NCBI GenBank assembly: GCA_030039775.1
Contig: JASHUX010000418.1
Location: 1-11,291 of the forward strand
Reading direction: 5' to 3'
Length of the DNA stretch: 11,291 nt
Source of the DNA: Alphaproteobacteria bacterium
GTDB lineage: Bacteria; Pseudomonadota; Alphaproteobacteria; ATCC43930; CGMCC-115725
Below, in pieces: positions 1-6,402 of the stretch (position 1 is its first letter; each line of letters starts with the position of its first letter). Made by a program: the position numbers and the translations under genes. The notes beneath the pieces were generated by a model. That model was not told where the DNA came from. It ran no database searches and was given only the letters and a program-made list of their open reading frames with translations.

Positions 1-263
1 TCCGCCGCCGCGACAATCGCCTGGCCAAGTTTCGCATCGAGCACGCCGAGCGCGACATTGGCCTGGGCGGCCGCGCGCTTTACCTGGGCCAGGGCATGGA
101 TCAAGGGCAACGGCATGCGTTCGGCCGCCGGGTCGCCGATGCGAAAATTGCGACGCGAGCGTTCGGTCTGGGCGCCCCAATAGCGCTCGGCCGGCACCTC
201 AATGGCGCCCATGCTGTCGCGTTCGGTGCGCGTCGGCGGTCGGTCTTTTGCGCTACGGGCCAT
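1..263 (-). CDS. fumC: Class II fumarate hydratase, N-terminal part (cut by window edge)
   Basis: Fumarase C interconverts fumarate and L-malate in the TCA cycle; it is a cytosolic homotetramer without an iron-sulfur cluster. Only the first 87 codons are present; the rest lies beyond the left edge. Translating from the ATG at 263 gives a start [19 protein letters not shown], then [41 protein letters not shown] and [13 protein letters not shown]. These match the well-known N-terminal signature of the class II fumarase/aspartase superfamily (E. coli FumC has [21 protein letters not shown]). The start is chosen because it leaves a lead of normal length before the MGAI segment. The gene begins 34 bp after the metal-sensor gene on the same strand, and I see no clear Shine-Dalgarno. 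Aspartase or argininosuccinate lyase relatives are less likely given the WGAQT and FRIG blocks. Confidence 0.93.
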   Translation of the reverse strand, partial: MARSAKDRPPTRTERDSMGAIEVPAERYWGAQTERSRRNFRIGDPAAERMPLPLIHALAQVKRAAAQANVALGVLDAKLGQAIVAAA

Positions 264-274
264 CGTCGCCCGCG

Positions 275-302
275 ACTATACCGCGTTTCGACAGATGTTA
301 CC
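275..302 (-). promoter_or_regulatory. Promoter-like sequence upstream of fumC
   Basis: On the minus strand, GGTAAC (297-302) is followed after 16 bp by TATAGT and then C (275-280). TATAGT matches the sigma-70 -10 box at 5 of 6 positions, but GGTAAC is a poor sigma-70 -35. It resembles instead the AAC-containing -35 elements used by ECF sigma factors, which often pair with a GTC-type -10. The predicted transcript start lies only about 5 nt before the fumC ATG. The site overlaps the stop codon of the sensor gene. A single site cannot be assigned to a particular sigma factor. Confidence 0.4.
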
Positions 303-759
303 GCGGGCGCCGATCAGGCTTGCGCGCTTCCTCGACGAACCTGGTGCGTTGATCGGGTGTCAACGTCGCCAGGAATTTACCCAGTGTGTCTGCCACATCT
401 TGCTGGAACTCGGTGCGGTTTTTGACCGTGCCGCCGAGCAATGTCGGTATCTGGTCCGGCGGGGTCGCAGGATCGGCGATCTTGGCCCAGGTCACGGTGT
501 TCGCGGCGCGCATCGCCGCGCCATGCTGCCGCATCGCCGATTGGAACTTCTGGAATGCAGCGCGCTGAGTATCGTTCAGTCCGAGTCCGTCGATGATGTG
601 CTCAAATCGCTCGCGCTGTGCGAATGGAGGCGCCGGCCGGTGACCGCGCATATGGCCGGCGATCATGCCGATGAAGAAGAGGTTGAGGGCGACGGAAACC
701 GTCAGGGCGACAATGAGCCAGCGACGGCGGGACGGACGCGTCCCGACGGCGTCGGTCAT
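298..759 (-). CDS. Periplasmic heavy-metal sensor, CnrX/Spy-like, membrane-anchored
   Basis: The protein has 153 residues. A short basic N-terminus (RPSRRRW, 8-14) precedes one hydrophobic segment (about 15-35, ending NLFFIGMIAG), which I read as an uncleaved signal anchor leaving the rest in the periplasm. The soluble part is helical, with two copies of the LTxxQR-type motif typical of the CpxP/Spy/CnrX group: LNDTQRAAF (61-69) and LTPDQRTRF (133-141). Possible metal ligands are His36, His40, His54, His79 and Met83; CnrX-type sensors bind metal through His, Glu and Met, but I cannot align individual residues. Its start overlaps the stop of the putative anti-sigma gene as ATGA, so translation is probably coupled. 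Context suggests it relays a periplasmic metal or envelope signal to the anti-sigma factor. The metal is unknown. Confidence 0.75.
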   Translation of the reverse strand: MTDAVGTRPSRRRWLIVALTVSVALNLFFIGMIAGHMRGHRPAPPFAQRERFEHIIDGLGLNDTQRAAFQKFQSAMRQHGAAMRAANTVTWAKIADPATPPDQIPTLLGGTVKNRTEFQQDVADTLGKFLATLTPDQRTRFVEEARKPDRRPR

Positions 760-1286
760 ATGCCCGTGTCCTCGTCATCGCTAACGAGGATGGAGCCGGG
801 CGAACCGATTAGCGCTTGCTGTTCAACGATCGTCTGATTCGGGCCGAAACCGGAAAGGTCGACGACATCGTCGGTACCGAGCGAAAAGCCGACCAGGACT
901 GCCGCTATCATGCTGGCGGCGATGCCGCTCAGCGTCACGGCATGGCGCCAATCGCCCTGCGACCGCCGCAGCGGCACAACGTTGCCTTCTGGTTGAGCGA
1001 CTAGCGCTTGCGCGCGGGCGATCAGGACCGTGGGCGCGGGCAGATCGGCCATCGACCGAGCGGCGAAAATATCGTCAAGCGCCTCGGCATGGTCGACAAG
1101 CCACATCTCGACCGCGGCAACCGTCGGTTCGGTCTCGGGATCCACGCCGGGCCGACTTAGCCGGCGCTCGGCGTAAGTCGCCAAAGTCAGCGCATCAGGT
1201 TCGGCCGCGGCTCTCCCCGCCTCGGCCTCGCCGTCACGCCAGCGACGCCAAAGCGCCGCTTCATTGAATTCATTCCCTCCGGACAT
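756..1286 (-). CDS. Putative membrane-anchored anti-sigma factor
   Basis: The protein has 176 residues and no strong family motif. It is called from architecture and position, directly downstream of an ECF sigma gene and translationally coupled (ATGA) to a CnrX-like sensor. Residues 1-110 are predicted cytoplasmic and helical. The segment 31-77 (DALTLATYAERRLS, then AAVEMWLVDHAEALDDIFAARS) resembles the anti-sigma domain layout but lacks the HxxxCxxC zinc motif. One transmembrane helix is likely at 116-137 (AVTLSGIAASMIAAVLVGFSLG). A short tail (138-176) containing DDVVDLSGFG and the acidic end SDDEDTGI would face the periplasm, where the sensor could contact it. The arrangement parallels the CnrH-CnrY-CnrX system (sigma, membrane anti-sigma, sensor). 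The ATG at 1286 follows GGAG at suitable spacing, 18 bp after the sigma stop codon. Confidence 0.65.
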   Translation of the reverse strand: MSGGNEFNEAALWRRWRDGEAEAGRAAAEPDALTLATYAERRLSRPGVDPETEPTVAAVEMWLVDHAEALDDIFAARSMADLPAPTVLIARAQALVAQPEGNVVPLRRSQGDWRHAVTLSGIAASMIAAVLVGFSLGTDDVVDLSGFGPNQTIVEQQALIGSPGSILVSDDEDTGI

Positions 1287-1304
1287 TCCTTCGTCTCCAT
1301 GACA

Positions 1305-1880
1305 TCAGTTACTTAGGCGGTCTCCCGACCGAACATCCCCAGGGCTATGAAGTTCTACATCCTTCTGGGCGAAATAGGTCCGCAATTTCAACATAGCCTT
1401 GTGGTGGGTGCTTCGGACCGTCTGGGGATCCACCCCAAGCGTTTGAGCGATCTCGGCTACGTCCAAATCTCGGTCATAAATCATAGCGAGCACCAATTTC
1501 TGTCGGGGCGATAACAGTGTATCCGGGTATTTGAGCCGTTCGGCGGTCTTCGGCATGACCGCCATCATCGCTTCCGGTACGGCATCGATCGGGGTCGACG
1601 GGAGCTGGCGGCGGCGCAATACGTCGCGCGCGGTGCTGCGGGCCACGATCGTCAACCATGTTGAGAGGCCGGCCCTGGCCGGGTCGTACGTGCGCAACAG
1701 CCGGAAACCGTCCTTGCATAGACGGAGGAATACTTCCTGGACTAAATCCTCGGCATCGCCTTGTTCCCGGGCGACGCCCCTCACCGCCGAGACGATCAAC
1801 CCGGCGTAGCGGCGCACAAAGCCGTCCCAAGCGTCCTTGTCCCCTTGGCACAACGATGCGAGATCGACCGATTCGGCCAC
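1305..1880 (-). CDS. ECF-type RNA polymerase sigma factor
   Basis: This 191-residue protein has the two-domain layout of sigma-70 family ECF factors, which direct RNA polymerase to stress-response promoters. Region 2 spans about 8-92, with the core-binding motif DAEDLVQEVFLRL (42-54) and the -10-recognising helix LSTWLTIVARSTARDVLRR (72-90). Region 4 spans about 120-168, with LSPRQKLVLAMIYDRDLDVAEIA (123-145) and the helix-turn-helix QTLGVDPQTVRSTHHKAMLKLR (146-167). Region 3 is absent, as expected for ECF proteins. The start codon is GTG, 6 bp after the TfoX-gene stop and just behind an AGGAG, so expression probably depends on upstream transcription. A putative anti-sigma gene and a periplasmic sensor gene follow, which suggests control by sequestration at the membrane. 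Its regulon is not visible, and I found no obvious autoregulated promoter immediately before it. Confidence 0.9.
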   Translation of the reverse strand: MAESVDLASLCQGDKDAWDGFVRRYAGLIVSAVRGVAREQGDAEDLVQEVFLRLCKDGFRLLRTYDPARAGLSTWLTIVARSTARDVLRRRQLPSTPIDAVPEAMMAVMPKTAERLKYPDTLLSPRQKLVLAMIYDRDLDVAEIAQTLGVDPQTVRSTHHKAMLKLRTYFAQKDVELHSPGDVRSGDRLSN

Positions 1881-1886
1881 CGGCTC

Positions 1887-2342
1887 CTACTTTCGTCCCC
1901 GCTTCGGCGCCGGCCGTGCTGCCGGCTTTTTCGTTTTCGCCTTTGGCTTGTTTGATTTGGCGCGGATCGCGGCGGCCTCAGCCTTAGCCGCCCATTGGCC
2001 CAGCGCTTCGACGTCCTCAAGGACGCTGGCGGGCACCTCGTAATAGGCCATCTCAATGGTCTTGCCGTTCGGCATCGTATAGGTGAAGGGCTTGGCGTCC
2101 GAGGCAGCCATGCCCGCCCGCTTGCGCGCGGTATGGACGAAGGGCTGCGTTGCCGCCGCCTCGTAATCCGGCTTGTTCTCTCCGTCGACCCGGAAATAGA
2201 TGGCGTCGCGCGCAATCAGGCCAAACATCACCGGCCCGCGATAAATGCCCCAGCCGCCGAATAGCCGCCGAACGGCCACCGGCCCCCAGTCGCGCAACTG
2301 GTCGGCGATATAGTCGGCCAACGGATCGGGCGCCTTCCGCAT
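1887..2342 (-). CDS. TfoX N-terminal-domain protein
   Basis: The 151-residue protein carries one TfoX N-terminal domain (about 5-105). Recognisable segments are VRRLFGGWGIYRGPVMFGLI (24-43), AIYFRVDGENKPDYEA (47-62) and MPNGKTIEMAYYEVP (90-104). The C-terminal 35 residues are rich in Lys, Ala, Pro and Arg and probably disordered; they could bind nucleic acid. Full-length TfoX/Sxy proteins regulate competence in gammaproteobacteria, but stand-alone N-terminal domains like this are common in alphaproteobacteria and their function is unknown, so no competence role is claimed. I chose the ATG at 2342, which shares one base with the stop codon of the preceding acetyltransferase gene (TGATG) and implies coupled translation. 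An in-frame TTG one codon upstream is possible but less likely. Confidence 0.85.
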   Translation of the reverse strand: MRKAPDPLADYIADQLRDWGPVAVRRLFGGWGIYRGPVMFGLIARDAIYFRVDGENKPDYEAAATQPFVHTARKRAGMAASDAKPFTYTMPNGKTIEMAYYEVPASVLEDVEALGQWAAKAEAAAIRAKSNKPKAKTKKPAARPAPKRGRK

Positions 2343-2806
2343 CAATCAAACCGCTTCACGAGGAAATACATCTTGTGGCCGGGCGGATAATCCTCGACCA
2401 CGGCGTAAGGCTTAAACCCGAGTTTGGGATAGAAATCAGGCGCTTGGAAGCTGGCCGTGTTGAGATAAATGCCAATGCAGCCGCGCTTTTTCGCCTCCTC
2501 TTCGGCCATCGCCATTAGCTTGCGGCCGTGGCCCTGACGGCGCAACTCCTCGGGTAACCAGAACAGCTCGACACACATCCAGCCCCAGCCGGTCCAGCCG
2601 GTAAGCCCACCAAGAACCTTGCCGCGGCTGTCGTTGATAACGACGGCGACAGTGTGCCACTTCGCCGGTCCGGCTTTTTGCCGGTTGTATTCGATCAGGC
2701 CCTTGAGGATGGTTTTTCGGGCCGCGTTTGTAGACGCGCCGGTGACGTTATAGGTCAAGCGCTTCCTAGGCTTAGCGCGGGCGGCGGTTTTGGCGGCGGT
2801 GGCCAT
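2342..2806 (-). CDS. GNAT-family N-acetyltransferase
   Basis: The 154-residue protein has the GNAT fold, which transfers an acetyl group from acetyl-CoA to an amine. The acetyl-CoA pyrophosphate-binding loop is RRQGHG (89-94) in the usual context VELFWLPEELRRQGHGRKLM (79-98). The C-terminal signature FYPKLGFK (125-132) is also typical. The first 17 residues are Ala/Lys/Arg-rich and look like a flexible extension. The substrate cannot be predicted. The gene starts 2 bp after the stop of the class I fumarase gene and has no convincing Shine-Dalgarno, so it is probably translated by coupling from the fumarase message. It then overlaps the TfoX-domain gene. Confidence 0.88.
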   Translation of the reverse strand: MATAAKTAARAKPRKRLTYNVTGASTNAARKTILKGLIEYNRQKAGPAKWHTVAVVINDSRGKVLGGLTGWTGWGWMCVELFWLPEELRRQGHGRKLMAMAEEEAKKRGCIGIYLNTASFQAPDFYPKLGFKPYAVVEDYPPGHKMYFLVKRFD

Positions 2807-2808
2807 GG

Positions 2809-4422
2809 TCAGGTCAGGTTGGCGAAGAAATCGTTGCCCTTGTCGTCGATAACGATGAAGGCGGGGAAATCCTTCACTTCGATCTGCCAGATTGCCTCCA
2901 TACCAAGCTCCGGATAGGCGAGGGTATCGACTTTAGTGATGCAATCCTGTGCCAGCCGCGCGGCCGGCCCGCCGATCGAGCCAAGATAGAACCCCCCATG
3001 CTTCCGGCAGGCCTCACGTACTTCGGCACCGCGGTTGCCCTTTGCCAGCGTAACGAGGCTGCCGCCTGCCGCCATGAACTGATCGACGTAGGCATCCATG
3101 CGTCCCGCCGTTGTGGGGCCGAACGAGCCGGAGGCGAAGCCGGACGGCGTCTTGGCTGGACCGGCATAATATATCGCATGATCACGGAAATATGGGGGCA
3201 GCGACTCGCCGCGATCGAGCGCATCCTTGAGTTTGGCGTGCGCGATGTCGCGCGCCACCACCAGCTGTCCGGTCAGCGCGAGGCGCGTCTTGATCGGATG
3301 CTGCGACAGTTCTTTGCGGATTTCGCTCATCGGCCGAGTCAGGTCGACCTTCACGACCTCGCCGCCGAGCTTCGCTTCGTCGATCTCCGGCAGGTATTGC
3401 GCGGGGTTGGTCTCAAGCTGTTCGAGGAAGATGCCGTGCGCGTCGATCTTGCCGAGGATCTGCCGGTCGGCGGCGCAAGACACGCCGATACCGATCGGGA
3501 GGCTGGCGCCGTGGCGCGGCAGCCGGATCACGCGGACATCGTGGCAGAAATATTTGCCGCCGAACTGCGCGCCGATGCCGTTGTGCCGAGTCAGTTCCAA
3601 CACTTCCGCTTCGAAGTCGTGATCGCGGAAGGCCTGCCCAAAATTGTTCCCCTGTGTCGGCAGTCCGTCGAGATAACGGCAACTCGCGAGTTTTACGGTC
3701 TTAAGATTCATTTCTGCCGAGGTACCCCCAATGACGATGGCGAGGTGATAAGGCGGACACGCCGCCGTGCCGAGCGTCTTGATTTTTTCATCGAGGAATT
3801 TGACTAGCGATTTCGGATTCAAGACTGCCTTGGTCTGCTGGAACAGAAAGCTCTTATTGGCGGAGCCGCCGCCTTTGGCGATGAACAGGAATTTGTACTG
3901 ATCGCCGTCGGCGGCGAAGAGATCGATCTGCGCCGGCAGATTGTCTCCGGTGTTCACTTCCTCATAGAGCGACAGCGGCGCTACTTGGCTGTAGCGCAGA
4001 TTGGTCTCGGTGTAAGTGCGCCTGATGCCAGCCGCGAGTGCCTCTTCGTCGCCGCCGCCTGTCCAGACGCGCTGACCCTTTTTGCCCATGACGATGGCGG
4101 TGCCGGTATCCTGGCACATCGGCAGCACCCGCCCGGCCGCGATGTTCGCGTTCTTCAGCAGATCCAACGCGACGAACCGGTCGTTATCTGGCGCTTCGGG
4201 ATCGTCGAGGATATTGCGAAGCTGCTGCAAATGGCCGGGGCGCAGGAGATGTTGGCAATCGCGATAGGCCTCTGCCGCGAGCAGCGTCAGTGCTTCGGGG
4301 GCGACCGTAACCATGGTCTCGCCCGCAAAAGACGCCATCGCGACGTGATCGCTGCTGAGCTTGCGATAGGGCGTCGCATCGGCGCCGAGATCGAACAATT
4401 CGTGGAAAGCGAATTCAGCCAT
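2809..4422 (-). CDS. fumA: Class I fumarate hydratase, [4Fe-4S]-dependent, oxygen-sensitive type
   Basis: The enzyme hydrates fumarate to L-malate in the TCA cycle, using an oxidant-labile [4Fe-4S] cluster. The 537 residues match the single-chain (alpha plus beta) form. Cluster ligands are predicted as Cys103 (in PMCQDTGTA), Cys222 (AACPPYH) and Cys316 (GVSCAADRQ). Their spacings of 119 and 94 residues equal, from memory, those of the structurally known Leishmania class I fumarase. The N-terminal domain also has KGGGSANKS (183-191) and IGGTSAEMN (231-239). The C-terminal beta domain carries [17 protein letters not shown] and [13 protein letters not shown]. The N-terminus [17 protein letters not shown] begins as usual for the family, supporting the ATG at 4422. 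The gene lies 47 bp after sspB, has its own promoter-like sequence, and is followed after 2 bp by a GNAT gene. The symbol follows E. coli usage; fumB would fit the sequence equally well. Confidence 0.95.
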   Translation of the reverse strand: MAEFAFHELFDLGADATPYRKLSSDHVAMASFAGETMVTVAPEALTLLAAEAYRDCQHLLRPGHLQQLRNILDDPEAPDNDRFVALDLLKNANIAAGRVLPMCQDTGTAIVMGKKGQRVWTGGGDEEALAAGIRRTYTETNLRYSQVAPLSLYEEVNTGDNLPAQIDLFAADGDQYKFLFIAKGGGSANKSFLFQQTKAVLNPKSLVKFLDEKIKTLGTAACPPYHLAIVIGGTSAEMNLKTVKLASCRYLDGLPTQGNNFGQAFRDHDFEAEVLELTRHNGIGAQFGGKYFCHDVRVIRLPRHGASLPIGIGVSCAADRQILGKIDAHGIFLEQLETNPAQYLPEIDEAKLGGEVVKVDLTRPMSEIRKELSQHPIKTRLALTGQLVVARDIAHAKLKDALDRGESLPPYFRDHAIYYAGPAKTPSGFASGSFGPTTAGRMDAYVDQFMAAGGSLVTLAKGNRGAEVREACRKHGGFYLGSIGGPAARLAQDCITKVDTLAYPELGMEAIWQIEVKDFPAFIVIDDKGNDFFANLT

Positions 4423-4428
4423 CGCGCG

Positions 4429-4456
4429 GGCATACCAGAACGCGGGGCGCCGTCAA
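4429..4456 (-). promoter_or_regulatory. Sigma-70-like promoter of the class I fumarase operon
   Basis: On the minus strand TTGACG (4451-4456; five of six consensus bases) is followed after 16 bp by TATGCC (4429-4434). The -10 box ends 6 bp before the ATG at 4422, so transcription would begin at or within a base or two of the start codon. No Shine-Dalgarno sequence precedes the ATG. Both facts suggest a leaderless message. Initiation has not been measured. Confidence 0.6.
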
Positions 4457-4469
4457 GCGCGGGCAGAAA

Positions 4470-5006
4470 CTACTTCTTGCGGAAAGCGTCGAGGGCGACC
4501 ACTTCGCCGGTGTTACTCGAAGGTTTCGTCGCCGATTTGCCGACGGTTTTCGCCACCGGCAGCTCCGCGTGCTTTTCCGTCGGCTTCGCGGCGGGTTTTG
4601 CCTCGAGCTTGGCGGAAATCGGTTTGGTTGACGGCGCCATCTCGGCGCTTGCAGCGTCTGCCGGGAACTGAAGGCCGAACTTCACCGACGGATCGGCGAA
4701 GGCGGCGACAGCGGCGAACGGAATGACGATGCGCTCGGGCTTGTTGTTGAAGCTCAATGTGACCGCGAAATCATCCTCGTGCACCTCCAAATCCCAGAAT
4801 TGGTGCTCAAGGACGATGGTCATCTCATCCGGATATTTTTGCGCGAGGCTTGCGGCCAGCTCGACGCCGGGCGCCTGGGTCTTGAAGGTGATGTAGAAAT
4901 GATGAGCGCCGGGAAGCCCGTTTGCCTCGGTACGCGCCAGCGCCTCGCGCACCACGCCGCGCATGGCGGATTCAACCATTTGGTCGTATCGCAACAAATC
5001 CTTCAC
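4470..5006 (-). CDS. sspB: SspB-alpha, ClpXP adaptor for ssrA-tagged proteins
   Basis: SspB binds the ssrA tag on proteins released from stalled ribosomes and tethers them to the ClpXP protease. The 178-residue protein has the family layout. A folded substrate-binding domain spans about 1-115, with segments such as LPGAHHFYITFKTQAPGVEL, YPDEMTIVLEHQFWDLEVHEDDFAVTLSFN and ERIVIPFAAVAAFADPSVKFGLQF. A low-complexity Ala/Lys/Pro/Thr linker (about 116-165) follows, then a conserved tail EVVALDAFRKK (168-178) that is expected to dock on the ClpX N-domain. The start codon is GTG at 5006, with AGGAAG about 11 nt upstream. The ssrA gene lies immediately upstream on the same strand, so RNA tag and adaptor may be transcribed together or at least kept together. 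The class I fumarase gene follows. Confidence 0.92.
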   Translation of the reverse strand: MKDLLRYDQMVESAMRGVVREALARTEANGLPGAHHFYITFKTQAPGVELAASLAQKYPDEMTIVLEHQFWDLEVHEDDFAVTLSFNNKPERIVIPFAAVAAFADPSVKFGLQFPADAASAEMAPSTKPISAKLEAKPAAKPTEKHAELPVAKTVGKSATKPSSNTGEVVALDAFRKK

Positions 5007-5043
5007 GGCACGTCCGGCTTCCTACCGATTGTTTTCAACATTA

Positions 5044-5071
5044 TTGCCGCCAACTTCTCCGGTTGGCAATG
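5044..5071 (-). terminator. Hairpin between ssrA and sspB, possible ssrA terminator or processing stem
   Basis: GCCAAC (5050-5055) and GTTGGC (5063-5068) form a 6-bp stem with a 7-nt loop. Alternatively ATTGCC (5044-5049) can pair with GGCAAT (5066-5071). The hairpin lies just past the expected 3' end of the tmRNA coding piece. No run of T follows on the minus strand, so it is not a classical intrinsic terminator, and transcription may continue into sspB. Confidence 0.3.
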
Positions 5072-5074
5072 AAA

Positions 5075-5354
5075 TGGAGGGCTTCTGTTGCCCGGTGCCC
5101 TCCGAACCGCGCTAAGAGTTAAGCCTTAATCCCGCGAGGGATATTAGGCCGCAACTGCCTCAGCAGGAGCGAAGTTGTCGTTCGCACCTAATGTTTGACC
5201 CGATAACGGCGGTATCATGCCGGGCGAAAGTCGCATCTTTACTACGCGCGTCGAGCCTAGTTCGCCCCCGTAAATGGTGGAGGCGCCGGGTACTGCCCCC
5301 GGGTCCGCAACGCTTATTCCATACTCCGTTTATCGCCATAGTCGGTTGCCCGAC
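5075..5354 (-). ncRNA. ssrA: tmRNA gene, circularly permuted two-piece alphaproteobacterial form
   Basis: tmRNA rescues stalled ribosomes and adds a degradation tag. In this permuted gene the acceptor piece comes first. It ends in CCA at 5275-5277 with discriminator A at 5278. Its T arm is CCGGG (5298-5302) and CCCGG (5286-5290) around a 7-nt loop GGCAGTA. After a spacer of only 5 nt (5270-5274) the coding piece begins with GGGGGCG at 5269. This pairs with CGCCTCC (5279-5285), giving a 7-bp acceptor stem with the G3-U wobble read by alanyl-tRNA synthetase. GCTCGACG (5251-5258) matches the conserved D-loop region. GCGAC (5230-5234) can pair with GTTGC (5307-5311) as helix 2. The tag frame lies at 5144-5185, followed by a hairpin (5129-5142). 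The 5' end is set from the promoter and the 3' end is approximate (about 5070-5080), near a GGAGG/CCTCC stem. Confidence 0.95.
5144..5185 (-). other. ssrA: tmRNA proteolysis-tag reading frame
   Basis: Read on the minus strand from the resume codon GCG (5183-5185) to TAA (5144-5146), the frame encodes ANDNFAPAEAVAA. With the alanine carried by the charged tmRNA the added tag would be A-ANDNFAPAEAVAA. The AANDN start corresponds to the SspB-binding determinant and the C-terminal VAA to the ClpX-recognised degron, which is LAA in E. coli. This short frame is what first identifies the surrounding RNA as tmRNA. Confidence 0.96.
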
Positions 5355-5360
5355 GCGCTA

Positions 5361-5388
5361 AATATAAGACATTTCGAGGTAATCGCAA
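5361..5388 (-). promoter_or_regulatory. Promoter of ssrA
   Basis: On the minus strand TTGCGA (5383-5388) and TATATT (5361-5366) are separated by 16 bp. The -10 box is strong and stands out as AT-rich in a GC-rich region. Transcription would start near 5354, just before the GTCGG/CCGAC stem-loop that opens the acceptor piece. This position fits a constitutive stable-RNA promoter. Confidence 0.65.
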
Positions 5389-5425
5389 CGGTTGCACCTG
5401 CGGCGGCGAGCACGAAAAGGCCGAT

Positions 5426-5454
5426 TTGAGAGCGGCCAGACTCATGTCTAGAGT
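5426..5454 (+). promoter_or_regulatory. Promoter-like sequence of thyX
   Basis: TTGAGA (5426-5431) and TAGAGT (5449-5454) are spaced by 17 bp, and the -10 box ends 6 bp before the thyX ATG at 5461. The region before the ATG has no good Shine-Dalgarno, so the message may be leaderless. The site lies back to back with the ssrA promoter, whose -35 box is 38 bp away. Confidence 0.45.
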
Positions 5455-5460
5455 CCGTCC

Positions 5461-6399
5461 ATGCCCCTGACCCCCGAGCAGCAAGCCGAAATCGACAAGC
5501 ATCGCGCCGAGACTCAGCCGACGCGGCGCGCCACGGTGCCGGCTCTCGAGGAAATCCTTTATCAACCCGTGCCGGTACTGGATCACGGCTTCGTCCGCGT
5601 TATCGACTATATGGGCGACGATGCGGCGGTGGTGCAAGCGGCGCGCGTCTCTTACGGCCGCGGCACCAAGCGTGTCAGCGAAGATCGCGGCCTCATTCAA
5701 TATTTGATGCGCCATCGGCACACGACGCCGTTCGAGATGGCGGAGATCAAGTTTCACGTGAAGCTGCCGATCTTCGTGGCGCGACAATGGATTCGGCACC
5801 GCACGGCGAACGTAAACGAGTATTCGGCACGCTACTCGATCCTCGACAAGGAGTTCTATATCCCGGCGCCGGAACAGCTTGCGGCGCAATCGACGGTGAA
5901 CCGCCAGGGCCGCGGCGATCTGCTTGAAGGCAAAGAAGCGGCGCGGGTGCTCGAATTGCTGCGTGGCGACGCCGAGCGCGTCTACGCCCACTATGCCGAG
6001 ATGCTGAACGAAAGCGAGGAAGGCGCAGCGCGCGATCCGAAGCGGCAAGGCTTGGCGCGCGAACTCGCCCGAATGAACCTGTCGCTGAACTTTTATACTC
6101 AGTGGTATTGGAAGACCGATCTGTTCAATCTGATGAACTTCCTCGCGCTCCGCGCCGACGCGCACGCGCAGTACGAGATCCGCGTCTACGCCGACGCGAT
6201 GCTCGGCATGATGGAGCGTTGGGTTCCGATCACCGCCGAGGCGTTCCACCAATACCGCGTGGGCGGCGCGCATATTTCGGAAAAGGGCATGGTGGTGGTG
6301 AAGCGGTTGCTGGCGGGCGAGACGGTCGGCCACGCCGGAAGCGGCCTCTCGAAGCGCGAGTGGACGGAGTTGATGGAGATTTTGGGCCGCGCATCCTAA
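5461..6399 (+). CDS. thyX: Flavin-dependent thymidylate synthase ThyX
   Basis: ThyX makes dTMP from dUMP using methylene-tetrahydrofolate, FAD and NADPH, and replaces the unrelated ThyA in many bacteria. The 312 residues contain the diagnostic motif RHRx7S as [11 protein letters not shown] (112-122). Other family blocks are [14 protein letters not shown] (57-70), [20 protein letters not shown] (82-101), [13 protein letters not shown] (123-135), [31 protein letters not shown] and the C-terminal helix [17 protein letters not shown]. Length and layout are complete and I see no frameshift. The gene is divergent from ssrA and 56 bp upstream of a GntR-family gene. An AT-rich palindrome in that gap suggests the downstream cluster is controlled separately. 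Confidence 0.97.
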   Translation: MPLTPEQQAEIDKHRAETQPTRRATVPALEEILYQPVPVLDHGFVRVIDYMGDDAAVVQAARVSYGRGTKRVSEDRGLIQYLMRHRHTTPFEMAEIKFHVKLPIFVARQWIRHRTANVNEYSARYSILDKEFYIPAPEQLAAQSTVNRQGRGDLLEGKEAARVLELLRGDAERVYAHYAEMLNESEEGAARDPKRQGLARELARMNLSLNFYTQWYWKTDLFNLMNFLALRADAHAQYEIRVYADAMLGMMERWVPITAEAFHQYRVGGAHISEKGMVVVKRLLAGETVGHAGSGLSKREWTELMEILGRAS

Positions 6400-6402
6400 A
6401 GC

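Noticed and set aside
202..837. A 211-codon plus-strand frame covering the metal-sensor gene
   Set aside because: It is antisense to the sensor and fumC and has no family features; the minus-strand genes have clear motifs and coupled overlaps.
1887..2342. Competence-regulator role for the TfoX-domain protein
   Set aside because: Only the N-terminal domain is present and no competence genes are nearby; single-domain relatives in alphaproteobacteria have no established role in competence.
2343..2345. TTG start one codon upstream for the TfoX-domain gene
   Set aside because: The ATG at 2342 forms a standard TGATG overlap with the acetyltransferase gene and is the stronger start codon.
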